Shown here in pieces: positions 1 through 8,528 of a DNA stretch of 42,259 nt. The DNA is from Subtercola sp. (GTDB lineage: Bacteria; Actinomycetota; Actinomycetes; Actinomycetales; Microbacteriaceae). The number at the start of each line of letters is the position of its first letter. The stretch's first letter is position 1. The DNA lies in the NCBI GenBank assembly GCA_025463765.1, contig JAODBC010000064.1, forward strand, positions 1-42,259. Reading direction: 5' to 3'. The translations under genes and the position numbers were made by a program. The notes beneath the pieces were generated by a model that made no database searches, was not told the DNA's origin, and saw only the letters and a program-made list of their open reading frames with translations.

Positions 1-86
1 CGGGGGCGCGAGAGCCGGGCGCGGCCGCGGGGAGCCGGGCGCGGCCGCGGGCGCGGGAGCGGGAGCGGGAGCGGGGCGCGGGGCAG
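1..86. repeat. G-rich simple-repeat tract after the oxidoreductase gene
   Basis: The + strand is almost pure G and C. It holds two copies of a GCCGGGCGCGGCCGCGGG unit followed by several GGGAGC units. It directly follows the stop codon of the minus-strand gene that ends at 87, so in that transcript it is C-rich. Similar tracts lie behind the minus-strand genes ending at 22417 and 35514. The left end is cut by the window edge. Confidence 0.7.
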
Positions 87-1361
87 CTACACGATGCGGT
101 CCTCTAGGCCCCACGACTGGCCGTAGCCGCCCTCGTCGACGGGCAGGGCCATGAGCTCGAGAAACGGCAGGGCGTCGAAGGCCTCTGGCCCGAGCACACC
201 GCTGCCGCCCCACACGCCGAGAGCGAGCAGTTCGAGGGCGATCACGGGGTTCAGCGCGGTCTGCCACACCACGCACTGCGACTCGTACTGCGCCATGGTC
301 CATTCGTTGTCGGCCACGTGGTACAGATACACCTCGCGCGGGTAGCCGTCGACGCCGGTACCCGTGACCCAGAGGCCCGCGCAGGTTTTGCCGGTCATCC
401 GCGGCCCGAGTGTCGCCGGGTCGGGCAGGCCCGCCGCAACGACGTCGCGGGGTGCGACCTCGACCGGGCCGTTCGCCGAGCGCACACGCACGGGCGCGGT
501 CTTGTCGAGACCGAGCTGGTTGAGCGTCTTGAGAATGCCGATGAACTCGTTGCCGAGACCGTACTTGAACGTCACCCGCTTGGCGTCGACCCAGCGCGGC
601 ATGAGCAGCACTTCTTCGTGCTCGACGTTGACGCACTCCACGGCGCCGATGCCGTCGGGAAAGTCGAAGACCTCTGGCTCGCTGAACGGCGCCGTGGTGT
701 ACCAGCCGCGGTCTTTCTCCCAGATGACGGGAGGGTTCAGGCACTCTTCGATGGTGGTCCAGATGGAGAACGACGGGGCGAAGATCTCGTTGCCGTCGTC
801 GTCACGCACCACGAGGTTCGCGCCGTCGCGGGTGCCGAGTTCATCGATTTCGCTGAACAGGTGGTCGGCAGCGTAGCGCGCGAACACGTCAGAGAGGCCG
901 GGCTCGACGCCCATGCCGACGAGGGCGAGGGTGCCCGCCTGCTCCCAGTCGGCGGCCTGCGCGAACTGGTCGTCGCCGAGCTTGATGCCGGTTTCGCTGT
1001 ACGGCTCGGTGGGGTGCCGCTCAGACAGGCTCATGGCCATGTCGAGGTAGTTGGCGCCGGCGGCGAGCGCTCCGGCGAAGATCGTGGGCACGAACTTGGG
1101 CTCGACCGCGTTCATCACGTGGGTGGCGCCGTGTCGACGCGCGACCTCCTCGACGCTGGCGGCGTCAGAGGCGTCGATGCGGTCGGGCACGAACTTGGCG
1201 GCGATCTCGGGAGTGTGCCGCGCCGCGATCCAGGCGATCGTGCGCTCGGCACGAGCCAGGTCGTAGTCGGTCACAATGATCTGGTCGTAGAACGTGCGCC
1301 GCGCCGCTATCTTCGCGATCGAGTCGCCGACGCCGCCGGCACCCACCAAAAGAATCTTCAT
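87..1361 (-). CDS. Saccharopine dehydrogenase-like NAD(P)-binding oxidoreductase
   Basis: A 424-residue cytosolic protein. It begins MKILLVGAGGVGDS, a Rossmann GxGxxG loop at residues 7-12, followed by a beta-strand ending in an acidic residue (VTDYD). Length and the GDSIAKIAARR and VGMGVEPGLSD stretches fit the saccharopine dehydrogenase / carboxynorspermidine synthase-like superfamily. The substrate cannot be told from sequence. An upstream in-frame ATG at 1400 would add 13 residues before the nucleotide-binding strand; the ATG at 1361 puts that strand at the N-terminus as usual in the family. No operon partner lies within the window. Confidence 0.85.
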   Translation of the reverse strand: MKILLVGAGGVGDSIAKIAARRTFYDQIIVTDYDLARAERTIAWIAARHTPEIAAKFVPDRIDASDAASVEEVARRHGATHVMNAVEPKFVPTIFAGALAAGANYLDMAMSLSERHPTEPYSETGIKLGDDQFAQAADWEQAGTLALVGMGVEPGLSDVFARYAADHLFSEIDELGTRDGANLVVRDDDGNEIFAPSFSIWTTIEECLNPPVIWEKDRGWYTTAPFSEPEVFDFPDGIGAVECVNVEHEEVLLMPRWVDAKRVTFKYGLGNEFIGILKTLNQLGLDKTAPVRVRSANGPVEVAPRDVVAAGLPDPATLGPRMTGKTCAGLWVTGTGVDGYPREVYLYHVADNEWTMAQYESQCVVWQTALNPVIALELLALGVWGGSGVLGPEAFDALPFLELMALPVDEGGYGQSWGLEDRIV

Positions 1362-1449
1362 GGCCCGAGGGTACCGGATGCAGGCAGCTCGCCCTGGCAC
1401 CCGGTCACGCCGCGCCGCCGCCCGGGTTGCGCTCGCCAGCGAACTCCGC

Positions 1450-1525
1450 GCGTGATCGCTCTAGTGCGTCATCGCTCTCAGTGCGTGATCGCTCTAGTGC
1501 GTGCTCGCTCTCAGTGCGTGATCGC
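1450..1525. repeat. 33-bp tandem repeat spanning the MFS gene stop codon
   Basis: Two 33-bp units (1450-1482 and 1483-1515) beginning GCGTGATCGCTCTAGTGCGT differ at only two positions. A third partial unit covers 1516-1525. The stop codon of the minus-strand exporter (1511-1513) lies inside the array, so the last codons of the gene are part of the repeat. Confidence 0.85.
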
Positions 1526-2740
1526 CGCGACCGAGCGCGGGCGCACCACGGCCCAGAGCAAGACGATCGACACCGCTGCCGTGAGCGCCATCACCAGACC
1601 CATCGGAATCGCGTTGGCAACTCCGAAGGCTCCGACAATCGGCGAAATGGCGCCAGCCAGCCCGAAGTTGACGGCCCCGAGCAGCGACGCGGCGGTAGCG
1701 GCCTCGTGCCCGTGGTTGTTGAGGGCGAGCACCTGGATGCACGGGGCGCCGAACCCCGCAGCGAGCAAGAAGAACCACAGCGGCACGAGCACTCCCCACA
1801 ACCCGCCGCCGTTCGCGTCGAGAACCACGATCGTGAGCGCGGCGACAAGCAGCAGCACGGTCGAGAACGCGAGAATCCACTGCGGCGGAAAACGCCTGAT
1901 CAGCCGCGCGCTGGTCTGAATGCCGATGATCAGCCCGACCGAGTTCACCGCGAACAGCAGCCCGTACTGTTGCGGGCTGAACGAGTACACCACCTGAAAC
2001 AGAAAGGGCGACGCCGAGAGGTACGAGAACAGCCCCGCGAACGTCATGCCGCCCATGACCGCCACGCCCACGAACACCCGGTCGCCGAGCACCGAGCGAT
2101 AACGCTGGCGAATGGTGGTGTGCCCGCGGTCGTTGCGCCGCGCTTTCGGCAGCGTCTCGACGATGAAGAACAGCACCGCGATCAGAATCACTACGCCGTA
2201 GACGGCCAGCACCCAGAAGATGCCGCGCCACTGCATCACCTGCAGCAGCTGCGAGCCGATCACGGGCGCGATGACCGGCGCGACTGTGGTGATGAGCGAC
2301 ATGCGCGCGAGCATCTTGACGAGCGGATGCCCGGCGAACAGGTCACGGATCATGGCAATCGCGATCACCCCGCCGGCTGCCGCACCGACTCCCTGCAGCA
2401 CCCGGAACAGGCCGAGCACTTCGACGTTCGGCGCGACCGCTGCGCCCAGCGAGGCGGCGATGTGCAACGTGGTCGAGGCGATGAGCGGAAGACGGCGCCC
2501 CACCGCATCGCTCCAGGGGCCAACGAGCAACTGCCCGAGGGCGAAGCCGATCGTGGTGCCGGTGAGGGTGAGCTGAATGATCGCGACCGGCACGTTCAGG
2601 TCGGCCTCGAGCGCCGGGAAAGCCGGCAGGTAGAGGTCGATGGTGAATGGCCCGAGGGCGCTGAGCGCGCCGAGAATGACGATGTAGACGGTGCGCTGGC
2701 GGCGGGTCAGCGCGTCACCGGGGTGCACGGCGAGAGTCAC
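1511..2740 (-). CDS. Bcr/CflA-family MFS drug exporter
   Basis: A 409-residue, roughly 12-helix inner-membrane protein. The N-terminal segment GPFTIDLYLPAFPALEADL, the MFS signature GPWSDAVGRRLPL between helices 2 and 3, and the GVGAAAGGVIAIAMIRD stretch are typical of the Bcr/CflA (DHA1) branch of proton-coupled exporters. The substrate is unknown. The start is GTG at 2740 with AAGGAA six bases upstream. A perfect 14-bp palindrome lies 34 bp upstream of the start, suggesting a dimeric repressor. The C-terminus runs into a tandem repeat. Confidence 0.9.
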   Translation of the reverse strand: MTLAVHPGDALTRRQRTVYIVILGALSALGPFTIDLYLPAFPALEADLNVPVAIIQLTLTGTTIGFALGQLLVGPWSDAVGRRLPLIASTTLHIAASLGAAVAPNVEVLGLFRVLQGVGAAAGGVIAIAMIRDLFAGHPLVKMLARMSLITTVAPVIAPVIGSQLLQVMQWRGIFWVLAVYGVVILIAVLFFIVETLPKARRNDRGHTTIRQRYRSVLGDRVFVGVAVMGGMTFAGLFSYLSASPFLFQVVYSFSPQQYGLLFAVNSVGLIIGIQTSARLIRRFPPQWILAFSTVLLLVAALTIVVLDANGGGLWGVLVPLWFFLLAAGFGAPCIQVLALNNHGHEAATAASLLGAVNFGLAGAISPIVGAFGVANAIPMGLVMALTAAVSIVLLWAVVRPRSVAAITH

Positions 2741-2773
2741 GAGGTTCCTTGTTCGGTGGGTCTGTCCGCAACA

Positions 2774-2787
2774 TCGAATCGATTCGA
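2774..2787. promoter_or_regulatory. Perfect 14-bp palindrome upstream of the exporter
   Basis: TCGAATCGATTCGA is a perfect palindrome 34 bp before the GTG start of the exporter and between it and the 3' end of xylR. Size and position suit an operator for a TetR- or MarR-type repressor, none of which is encoded adjacent. Confidence 0.45.
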
Positions 2788-2839
2788 AGGAAGCAAATCG
2801 AAAACAGCGGGCAACGGGGAGGGGGTCTGACGGGTCGAG

Positions 2840-4090
2840 CTAAAAGGAGGTGCCGGCCGGGTCTGCGAGCAGCTCGGCGAAGGCGAGTTCGGCGGCTCCG
2901 ATGGTCAGCAGGCGCGAACGCAGCTGAGCACGATCGATGCGAACCGAATCCCCCAACGTTCCAAAACTAACGCTTTTCACAGCGGCGCGCAGACGCTCGG
3001 GGTTCACTGCGAAGAGCGAGCCGAGAAACCCGCCGAGTACAAACGATTCGGGGTTGAAGACGCTGATGAAGTTGCCGATGGCGAGCGCCAGAACGTCGAG
3101 CTGACGGTCGACCTCGGCACGAACATCCGGTGTCAGCTGATCGGCGGGCGTCGCGGTCACAGCCGGGTCGGTCGGCACCAGCAATGCGTCGAGCTCGTCG
3201 AGCTCGAGGCTGTCGCGGCCGAGAACGGCGAGCAGGCGGCCGAGGTTGACCTCGGTCTCGAGGCACCCCACCTTGCCGCAGTGACACCGGATGCCCGCAC
3301 TGTTCACCAGCGTGTGGCCGAGTTCACCGGCAAACCCTTCGGCACCGCGCAGCATCGAGCCCCCCACCAGCACACCACCGCCGATGCCGCTCGCGCTGCC
3401 GTTGAGGTAGACAAGATCGCTGACTCCGCGGCCGCTGCCGAACAGGCTCTCGGCCACGGTCGCCAGCCCGGCGTCGTTGGCGGCGCGGGCGGGGTAGCCC
3501 AGCGCATCCCCCATCGGGCCGGCGACCGACTCGTCGTGCCAGCCGAGATGCGGGGCGAGCAGCACGGTTCCGTCGTTCGAGTTCACCAGGCCCGGGATGG
3601 CGATGCCCACGCCCACCACGCGAAACTGCGCCTCGAGCTCGGACTGCATGCCCGCCACGACCGCCGTGACCACGTTGACGGCCTCACGCACCGTCGGCAC
3701 GCTCGCCGTCTCGAACCGGATGCGCTTGTGCAACTCGGCGCCGAGCCCGACGACCCCGATCGTGATCGCGTCGACGTCGGGGTTCACCGTGATGGCGACC
3801 ACCTTCTCGTTCGCGTGCACGATGGGGCTCGGGCGCCCGACGAGCCCGGAATCGTGCGGCTCGGTTTCGTAGGCGAGGCCGAGATCGGCCAGTTCGGTGA
3901 CGAGGGCGCCGATGGTCGAGCGATTCAGACCCGAACGACGGGTCAGCTGGGCGCGGGTCTGGGCGCCGCCGTGATGCAGCATCGTCAGGATGGTCGAGAG
4001 GTTGTGCCGGCGGGTCTGGTCGTTGCTGTTGCCCACTCCCGCGGCGAGCTGGCGCGGGGCGCTGGGGCGAGACGTACCGGCGAGCGTCAT
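2840..4090 (-). CDS. xylR: ROK-family xylose-responsive repressor (XylR)
   Basis: A 416-residue protein. An N-terminal winged helix (RSGLNRSTIGALVTELADLG) is followed by a ROK sugar-kinase-like domain with GVGIAIPGLV, the ExGH element in GFAGELGH, and the zinc motif CHCGKVGCLE (CxCGxxGCxE). ROK repressors of this form bind DNA until the inducing sugar binds. Divergence from xylA-xylB indicates D-xylose as the likely effector. The ATG at 4090 is preferred because GAGAGG lies upstream; longer in-frame starts reach back into the promoter region. The gene overlaps nothing and is followed by the exporter. Confidence 0.92.
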   Translation of the reverse strand: MTLAGTSRPSAPRQLAAGVGNSNDQTRRHNLSTILTMLHHGGAQTRAQLTRRSGLNRSTIGALVTELADLGLAYETEPHDSGLVGRPSPIVHANEKVVAITVNPDVDAITIGVVGLGAELHKRIRFETASVPTVREAVNVVTAVVAGMQSELEAQFRVVGVGIAIPGLVNSNDGTVLLAPHLGWHDESVAGPMGDALGYPARAANDAGLATVAESLFGSGRGVSDLVYLNGSASGIGGGVLVGGSMLRGAEGFAGELGHTLVNSAGIRCHCGKVGCLETEVNLGRLLAVLGRDSLELDELDALLVPTDPAVTATPADQLTPDVRAEVDRQLDVLALAIGNFISVFNPESFVLGGFLGSLFAVNPERLRAAVKSVSFGTLGDSVRIDRAQLRSRLLTIGAAELAFAELLADPAGTSF

Positions 4091-4132
4091 GGAGTGCCTC
4101 TCTACCCGGAATCCCTTTGTTGACCTTTGAAA

Positions 4133-4160
4133 CATATACCGCAAAACGGTGCTCAGCCAA
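4133..4160 (-). promoter_or_regulatory. Candidate xylR promoter
   Basis: On the minus strand, TTGGCT (4160-4155) and TATATG (4138-4133) are separated by 16 bp, about 43 bp before the xylR ATG. The match is moderate. Confidence 0.4.
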
Positions 4161-4204
4161 AGCGGGTGCACGCGCGTCAGCTGTCAAGCCTTTCATTCTG
4201 CCCT

Positions 4205-4234
4205 TTGACATTCGCCGGGCATCCGGAATATGTT
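4205..4234 (+). promoter_or_regulatory. xylA promoter
   Basis: TTGACA (4205-4210) and TATGTT (4229-4234) have an 18-bp spacer, a near-consensus housekeeping promoter. The predicted start of transcription is near 4241, inside the inverted repeat described next. Confidence 0.75.
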
Positions 4235-4269
4235 GGGCGTGGTAACTTTTTAGCCGTTACCCACCCAAC
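4232..4269. promoter_or_regulatory. Bipartite inverted repeat, likely XylR operator
   Basis: Two nested arms are visible: GTTGGG (4232-4237) with CCCAAC (4264-4269), and GGTAAC (4241-4246) with GTTACC (4256-4261). The site starts in the -10 element and covers the predicted transcription start of xylA. That geometry suits direct repression by the divergently encoded ROK protein. Confidence 0.65.
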
Positions 4270-4308
4270 GACCTGTATCACCAACGATGCTGACTGGAGC
4301 ACTACGGC

Positions 4309-5499
4309 ATGTCTCTCACGCCCACCCGCGACGACAAATTCTCTTTCGGACTCTGGACGATCGGCTACAACGGCGCCGACCCGTTCGGCGGGCCGACCCG
4401 GGCCCCTCTCGATGTCGTCGAAGGCGTCGAGAAGATCAGCGAGGCCGGCGCGTACGGCCTGACCTTTCACGACGACGACCTGTTCGCGTTCGGCTCGACC
4501 GACGCCGAGCGCCAGAAGCAGATCGACCGCCTGAAGGGCGCACTCGCCGACACCGGCGTCATCGTGCCGATGGTCACGACCAACCTGTTCAGCGCTCCCG
4601 TCTTCAAAGACGGCGGCTTCACCTCGAACGACCGCGCCGTGCGCCGGTTCGCGCTGCGGAAGGTGCTGCGCAACATCGACCTCGCCGCCGAACTGGGCGC
4701 GAAGACGTTCGTCATGTGGGGTGGCCGTGAGGGCGCGGAGTACGACGCGGCCAAAGACATCCGCTCGGCGCTCGAGCGCTACCGCGAGGCCGTGAACCTG
4801 CTGGGCGACTACGTCACCGACAAGGGCTACGACATTCGTTTCGCCATCGAGCCGAAGCCGAACGAACCCCGCGGCGACATTCTGCTGCCGACCGTCGGGC
4901 ACGCGATGGCGTTCATCCAGACCCTCGAGCGCCCCGAGCTCGTGGGCGTGAACCCCGAGGTCGGGCACGAGCAGATGGCCGGGCTGAACTTCGCCTCTGG
5001 CATCGCCCAGGCGCTGTACCAGGGCAAGCTGTTCCACATCGACCTCAACGGCCAGCGCGGCATCAAGTACGACCAAGACCTCGTGTTCGGCCATGGCGAC
5101 CTGTACAACGCGTTTGCGCTCGTCGACCTGCTCGAGAACGGCTCGCCCACCGGCGGACCGGTCTACGACGGCCCGCGCCACTTCGACTACAAGCCCTCGC
5201 GCACCGAAGACTTCACGGGCGTCTGGGATTCGGTCGCAGCCAACATGCGCACCTACCTGCTGCTCAAGGAGCGCGCCGCGGCCTTCCGCGCCGACCCCGA
5301 GGTGCAGGAGGCGCTTGCGGCGTCGCGCGTCGCCGAGCTCGCTCAGCCCACGCTCGCTTCGGGCGAGACCTACGACGACCTCTTGGCGGATCGCTCGGCC
5401 TACGAAGACTTCGACCCCTCCGTCTACTTCAACGGCAAGGGCTTCGGCTTCGTGCGCCTCAACCAGCTCGCCCTCGAGCACCTCACGGGCGCGCGCTAA
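4309..5499 (+). CDS. xylA: Xylose isomerase
   Basis: A 396-residue cytosolic enzyme converting D-xylose to D-xylulose. Family catalytic and metal residues are present: His54 and Asp57 in FHDDD, Trp137 in VMWGGREG, Glu181 and Lys183 in [10 protein letters not shown], Glu217 and His220 in NPEVGHEQ, Asp245 in HIDLN, Asp255/257 in KYDQD and Asp293 in HFDYKP. Length is normal for the short actinobacterial (group I) type. The start has GGAG eight bases upstream. It is followed by xylB after 191 bp containing a long hairpin, so xylB may be transcribed by read-through. Confidence 0.97.
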   Translation: MSLTPTRDDKFSFGLWTIGYNGADPFGGPTRAPLDVVEGVEKISEAGAYGLTFHDDDLFAFGSTDAERQKQIDRLKGALADTGVIVPMVTTNLFSAPVFKDGGFTSNDRAVRRFALRKVLRNIDLAAELGAKTFVMWGGREGAEYDAAKDIRSALERYREAVNLLGDYVTDKGYDIRFAIEPKPNEPRGDILLPTVGHAMAFIQTLERPELVGVNPEVGHEQMAGLNFASGIAQALYQGKLFHIDLNGQRGIKYDQDLVFGHGDLYNAFALVDLLENGSPTGGPVYDGPRHFDYKPSRTEDFTGVWDSVAANMRTYLLLKERAAAFRADPEVQEALAASRVAELAQPTLASGETYDDLLADRSAYEDFDPSVYFNGKGFGFVRLNQLALEHLTGAR

Positions 5500-5537
5500 C
5501 CCGCGCCCCGCGGGTGCGCTAACCCGCGCCCGCGGGG
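5493..5537. repeat. 23-bp tandem duplication across the xylA stop codon
   Basis: GCGCTAACCCGCGCCC at 5493 recurs at 5516 and continues CGCGGG in both copies. The first copy contains the xylA TAA; the second places a TAA just downstream, out of frame. Confidence 0.75.
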
Positions 5538-5574
5538 TGGATGCCCGGCTCCCGCCGCGCGGGTCGGCTGCCGT

Positions 5575-5634
5575 GCCCAGGTTGCGCAAAAGCACCTTCG
5601 CTCGCGTCTTTGGGTGCATTTGCGCAACCTGGGC
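5575..5634. repeat. Long hairpin between xylA and xylB
   Basis: Arms GCCCAGGTTGCGCAAA (5575-5590) and TTTGCGCAACCTGGGC (5619-5634) are perfectly complementary. With one mismatch the pairing extends to 5595/5614, leaving an 18-nt loop. There is no U-tract, so it is not a standard intrinsic terminator. It could reduce expression of xylB relative to xylA or stabilise the xylA 3' end. Confidence 0.8.
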
Positions 5635-5690
5635 GGGCACGAGCCGCCCACCCTCCCGAATCTGACACACCTGTGAAGTAAGGAACGCCG

Positions 5691-7601
5691 ATGTTCGTCG
5701 CCGGAATCGACTCGAGTACGCAGAGCTGCAAGGTCGTGGTGCGCGACGCCACGACCGGCGCGCTCGTTCGCCAGGGCAAAGCCGGGCATCCGGAGGGCAC
5801 CGAGGTCGACCCCGCCGCGTGGTGGGAGGCGCTGAAGAGCGCCATCGCCGACGCGGGCGGGTTCGGCGACGTATCGGCCGCGGCGGTCGGCGGGCAGCAG
5901 CACGGAATGGTGGTGCTCGACGCCGAGGGGCGCGTCATTCGCGACGCCCTGCTCTGGAACGACACCCGAAGCGCGGGTGCCGCCGCCGATCTGATCGCCG
6001 AAGTGGGCGCCGACGGGCCGAATGGCTACGCGGCGCGAACCGGATCCCTTCCCGTGGCCTCGTTCACGGCCACGAAACTGCGCTGGCTGCGCGACGCCGA
6101 ACCCGCCAATGCGGCGCGAGTGGCGGCGGTCGCGCTTCCGCACGACTGGCTCACGTGGCGGCTGCTCGGCTACGGCCCCGCCGACGAGTCACCGCTGGGG
6201 CCGGTACTGGATGCCCTGACCACCGACCGCTCCGACGCGAGTGGCACCTCGTACTGGAGCCCGGCTGCGAACGCCTACGACTTCGCGCTGTTCGAGCAGG
6301 CGTTCGGGCGCCCGGCCGTCGAGGCGCTCGGAGCTGCCGAGGTCGCCGCCGAGACCGATGCCGGCTCCGCGCTGGAGGCCGAGCAGGAGCGCATCGTCGA
6401 TGCTGCCGTGGCAGCGCTGGTGAGCGACGCGCTCGGCGCCGACTCAGGCGAGTCGTTGCAGCCCGGCTTCGGCAGCTTCGGAACCGACCCTGCCACGGGC
6501 GAGGCCGAACTCGAATCCGTCGGCGATGCGGCGGCCACCGAGCTGCTGCCGCCGGTGATCCTGCCGCGCATCGTGCAGACCGGCGAGGTTGCGGGCGTGA
6601 CAGTCGACCACCCGGGCGATGTGGAGTTCGCCGGAGGCTCGGCCGGCGGAGCCCCGGACGGCACGGACGGCACCGCCGACGGAGCCCCCGGCGGCACGGA
6701 CGGCACCGCCGACGAAGCCACCGGCGGCACGGACGGCACCGCCGACGGAGCCGCCGATCAAGCCACCCGCGGCACGGCCGAGGGAGCCACCGACGACACC
6801 GCCAGCGGCACCACAGACGGCACCGCCGATCGTGCCCGCGCGTTGCTCATTCCCGCGGGCATCCTCGTCGGTGCGGGCGCTGGCGACAACGCCGGGGCCG
6901 CCCTCGGCCTCAACGCCACCGCGGGCGACGTCGTGATCAGCATCGGAACCTCGGGCACCGCCTTCGCGGTCACCGAGCATCCGGTCGCCGACGTCACCGG
7001 AACCGTGGCGGGGTTCGCCGACGCCGCCGGAGCGTTCTTGCCACTCGTCGCCACCCTCAACGCCGCCCGCGTGCTCGCCTCCGTCAGCGGCCTGCTCGGC
7101 GTCGACTACGACCAGTTCGCCGCCCTCGCGCTCGACGCAGAACCCGGCTCGGGCGGCCTCGTGCTCGTGCCGTACTTCGAGGGCGAGCGCACTCCGAACC
7201 TGCCCGACGCCACGGCCACGCTCGCCGGCCTCACGCTCGGCAGCACCACCCGCGAAAACCTCGCCCGGGCTGCCATCGAGGGCATGTTGTGCGCACTCGC
7301 CGACGGTGTCGCTGCCATTCGCTCGCTGGGGGTGGATGCCCGGCGAATCCTGCTCGTCGGCGGCGCCGCCCAGAACGCGGCGGTACAAGCGGTCGCGTCG
7401 CAGGTGTTCGACCTTCCGGTCTCGGTGCCGACCCCGGGTGAGTACGTCGCCGACGGCGCAGCCCGTCAAGCCGCCTGGACCCTCACCGGCGCGCGCCCCA
7501 CCTGGCCCGTCTCGTTCGTCGCCGAGCTGCCCGCGGCCACCGTGCCCACCATTACTGCGCAGTACCGCGCCGCCCAGCAGCTCGGCTCGCTGCCGCGCTG
7601 A
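5691..7601 (+). CDS. xylB: Xylulokinase with large low-complexity insertions
   Basis: This FGGY-family kinase phosphorylates D-xylulose to xylulose 5-phosphate. The N-terminal phosphate loop ([12 protein letters not shown]), [16 protein letters not shown] and the C-terminal [15 protein letters not shown] with the likely catalytic Asp399 are all seen. It is 636 residues; xylulokinases are usually about 450-510. The excess lies at about residues 221-284 (acidic/Ala-rich) and 301-385, the latter holding Gly-Thr-Asp-rich repeats encoded by a 33-bp minisatellite. Both flank [12 protein letters not shown], a conserved segment. The reading frame is intact and the start has AAGGA six bases upstream. 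Activity is probable but not certain. Confidence 0.93.
   Translation: MFVAGIDSSTQSCKVVVRDATTGALVRQGKAGHPEGTEVDPAAWWEALKSAIADAGGFGDVSAAAVGGQQHGMVVLDAEGRVIRDALLWNDTRSAGAAADLIAEVGADGPNGYAARTGSLPVASFTATKLRWLRDAEPANAARVAAVALPHDWLTWRLLGYGPADESPLGPVLDALTTDRSDASGTSYWSPAANAYDFALFEQAFGRPAVEALGAAEVAAETDAGSALEAEQERIVDAAVAALVSDALGADSGESLQPGFGSFGTDPATGEAELESVGDAAATELLPPVILPRIVQTGEVAGVTVDHPGDVEFAGGSAGGAPDGTDGTADGAPGGTDGTADEATGGTDGTADGAADQATRGTAEGATDDTASGTTDGTADRARALLIPAGILVGAGAGDNAGAALGLNATAGDVVISIGTSGTAFAVTEHPVADVTGTVAGFADAAGAFLPLVATLNAARVLASVSGLLGVDYDQFAALALDAEPGSGGLVLVPYFEGERTPNLPDATATLAGLTLGSTTRENLARAAIEGMLCALADGVAAIRSLGVDARRILLVGGAAQNAAVQAVASQVFDLPVSVPTPGEYVADGAARQAAWTLTGARPTWPVSFVAELPAATVPTITAQYRAAQQLGSLPR
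6660..6758. repeat. 33-bp coding minisatellite inside xylB
   Basis: Three in-frame 33-bp units start at 6660, 6693 and 6726, each beginning GGCACGGACGGCACCGCCGA. More degenerate Thr/Asp/Gly-coding units continue to about 6830. The repeats encode a flexible hydrophilic linker. Confidence 0.9.
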
Positions 7602-7607
7602 GCCCTT

Positions 7608-7661
7608 GGCGAGAGCGACATTCGCAGGCGAGAGCGAGAGGTGTGCCGTTCGCTCTCGTCC
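7608..7661 (+). repeat. 54-nt 3'-end element, copy 1 (after xylB)
   Basis: It starts 6 nt after the xylB stop. It begins GGCGAGAGCGAC and ends TTCGCTCTCGTCC, and these ends pair with a one-base bulge. Copies of exactly the same length and in the same gene-relative orientation lie behind the glycerate kinase gene (8437-8490) and metB (31639-31692). Confidence 0.75.
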
Positions 7662-7707
7662 ATAGACATCGCCCTCGGCAAGACAGAAGGCGCATGCAAC
7701 CGGGTCG

Positions 7708-7713
7708 TATGAT
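7708..7713 (+). promoter_or_regulatory. -10 element of an apparently leaderless VOC gene
   Basis: TATGAT ends seven bases before the ATG at 7721, and no Shine-Dalgarno sequence precedes the ATG. This spacing is typical of actinobacterial leaderless mRNAs. No clear -35 element is seen. Confidence 0.5.
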
Positions 7714-7720
7714 CGCTGGC

Positions 7721-8092
7721 ATGACCATCACGCATGTGCAGCTTTTCTCTGTTCCGGTGAGCGACCAAGATCGGGCGCGCGACTTCTACGTGGGCACGCT
7801 CGGGTTCGACCTGATCAACGATGTGCAGATGGGGCCCGACATGCGCTGGCTGCAGGTCTCGCCGCCCGGAGCCCAGACCGCCATCACGCTCGTCACCTGG
7901 TTCGAGAGCATGCCGGCGGGTTCGACCAGGGGAATCGTGCTCGAGACCGACGACCTCATCGGGGAGGTCGAGCGCTTGTCGGCCCTCGGCGTGGTGACGA
8001 GTCCCATCGAGCGGCAGCCCTGGGGAACCTTCGTGACCCTCGACGACCCCGACGGCAACGGCATCGTGCTGCAGGAGACGGCGATGCCGTGA
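7721..8092 (+). CDS. VOC-superfamily (glyoxalase-like) protein
   Basis: A 123-residue protein with two paired beta-alpha-beta-beta-beta units: THVQLFSVPVSDQDRARDFYVGTLGF, then TRGIVLETDDL and TFVTLDDPDGNGIVLQE. This is the vicinal oxygen chelate fold also found in glyoxalase I, extradiol dioxygenases and antibiotic-binding proteins. The reaction cannot be inferred. The ATG at 7721 is chosen because the domain begins there and a -10 box sits seven bases upstream; longer in-frame starts run back into the hairpin element behind xylB. A structured repeat pair begins at its stop codon. Confidence 0.88.
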   Translation: MTITHVQLFSVPVSDQDRARDFYVGTLGFDLINDVQMGPDMRWLQVSPPGAQTAITLVTWFESMPAGSTRGIVLETDDLIGEVERLSALGVVTSPIERQPWGTFVTLDDPDGNGIVLQETAMP

Positions 8093-8114
8093 CCTTTGGT
8101 GCGCCGCCGCCCCT

Positions 8115-8222
8115 GCGGCGCACTGTGCGACTGGATGCACGCGCCCACGTATCGGCCGCTACCAACACGGAACGCGACGAGCGTGGTCGCCGCGTTCCGC
8201 CGACCACGTTGGGTGCGCCGCC
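8115..8222 (+). repeat. ~106-nt structured repeat, copy A
   Basis: Bounded by GCGGCGCAC and GTGCGCCGCC. It contains an inner stem of CGGAACGCG with CGCGTTCCG around a GACGAGC-type loop. It is about 95% identical to copy B and clearly related to copies C and D near 29.5 kb. The homology starts at the VOC stop codon (TGACCTTTGGTGCGCC here, TGACATTTTGTGCGCC at 29331). Confidence 0.85.
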
Positions 8223-8290
8223 ACCTCTGGGCCCATGCCGGCCAGAGGCTCCGCGCGCCGCCTGCGGTGCGTGGAGAGGCCCGGTGAGGA

Positions 8291-8397
8291 CGGCGCACCG
8301 TGCGACTGGATGCACACGCCCACATATCGGCCGCTACCAACACGGAACGCGACGAGCGCGGTCGCCGCGTTCCGCCGACCACGTTTGGTGCGCCGCC
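8291..8397 (+). repeat. ~106-nt structured repeat, copy B
   Basis: Second unit of the first pair, differing from copy A at about five positions; the inner stem CGGAACGCG/CGCGTTCCG is unchanged. The 68 bp between A and B are GC-rich without a clear third unit. Confidence 0.85.
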
Positions 8398-8436
8398 GCG
8401 CCGGGCGCCGTGTAGTTCGGCGAGAGAAGGCCGAGC

Positions 8437-8490
8437 GGACGAGAGAAGCCGGTGCACGGGGTTCTTTCGTCTCGAACGGGTTCTCTCGGC
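8437..8490 (-). repeat. 54-nt 3'-end element, copy 3 (after glycerate kinase)
   Basis: Read on the minus strand, it begins 38 nt after the glycerate kinase stop with GCCGAGAGAACCC and ends CTTCTCTCGTCC. It has the same 54-nt length as the other two copies. Relative to copy 1, two stem base pairs (C-G and G-C) are replaced by A-T pairs. Confidence 0.65.
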
Positions 8491-8528
8491 GAGAAGCGTG
8501 GCGGCGAGAGGAAGCGCTGGGGAGGGCG

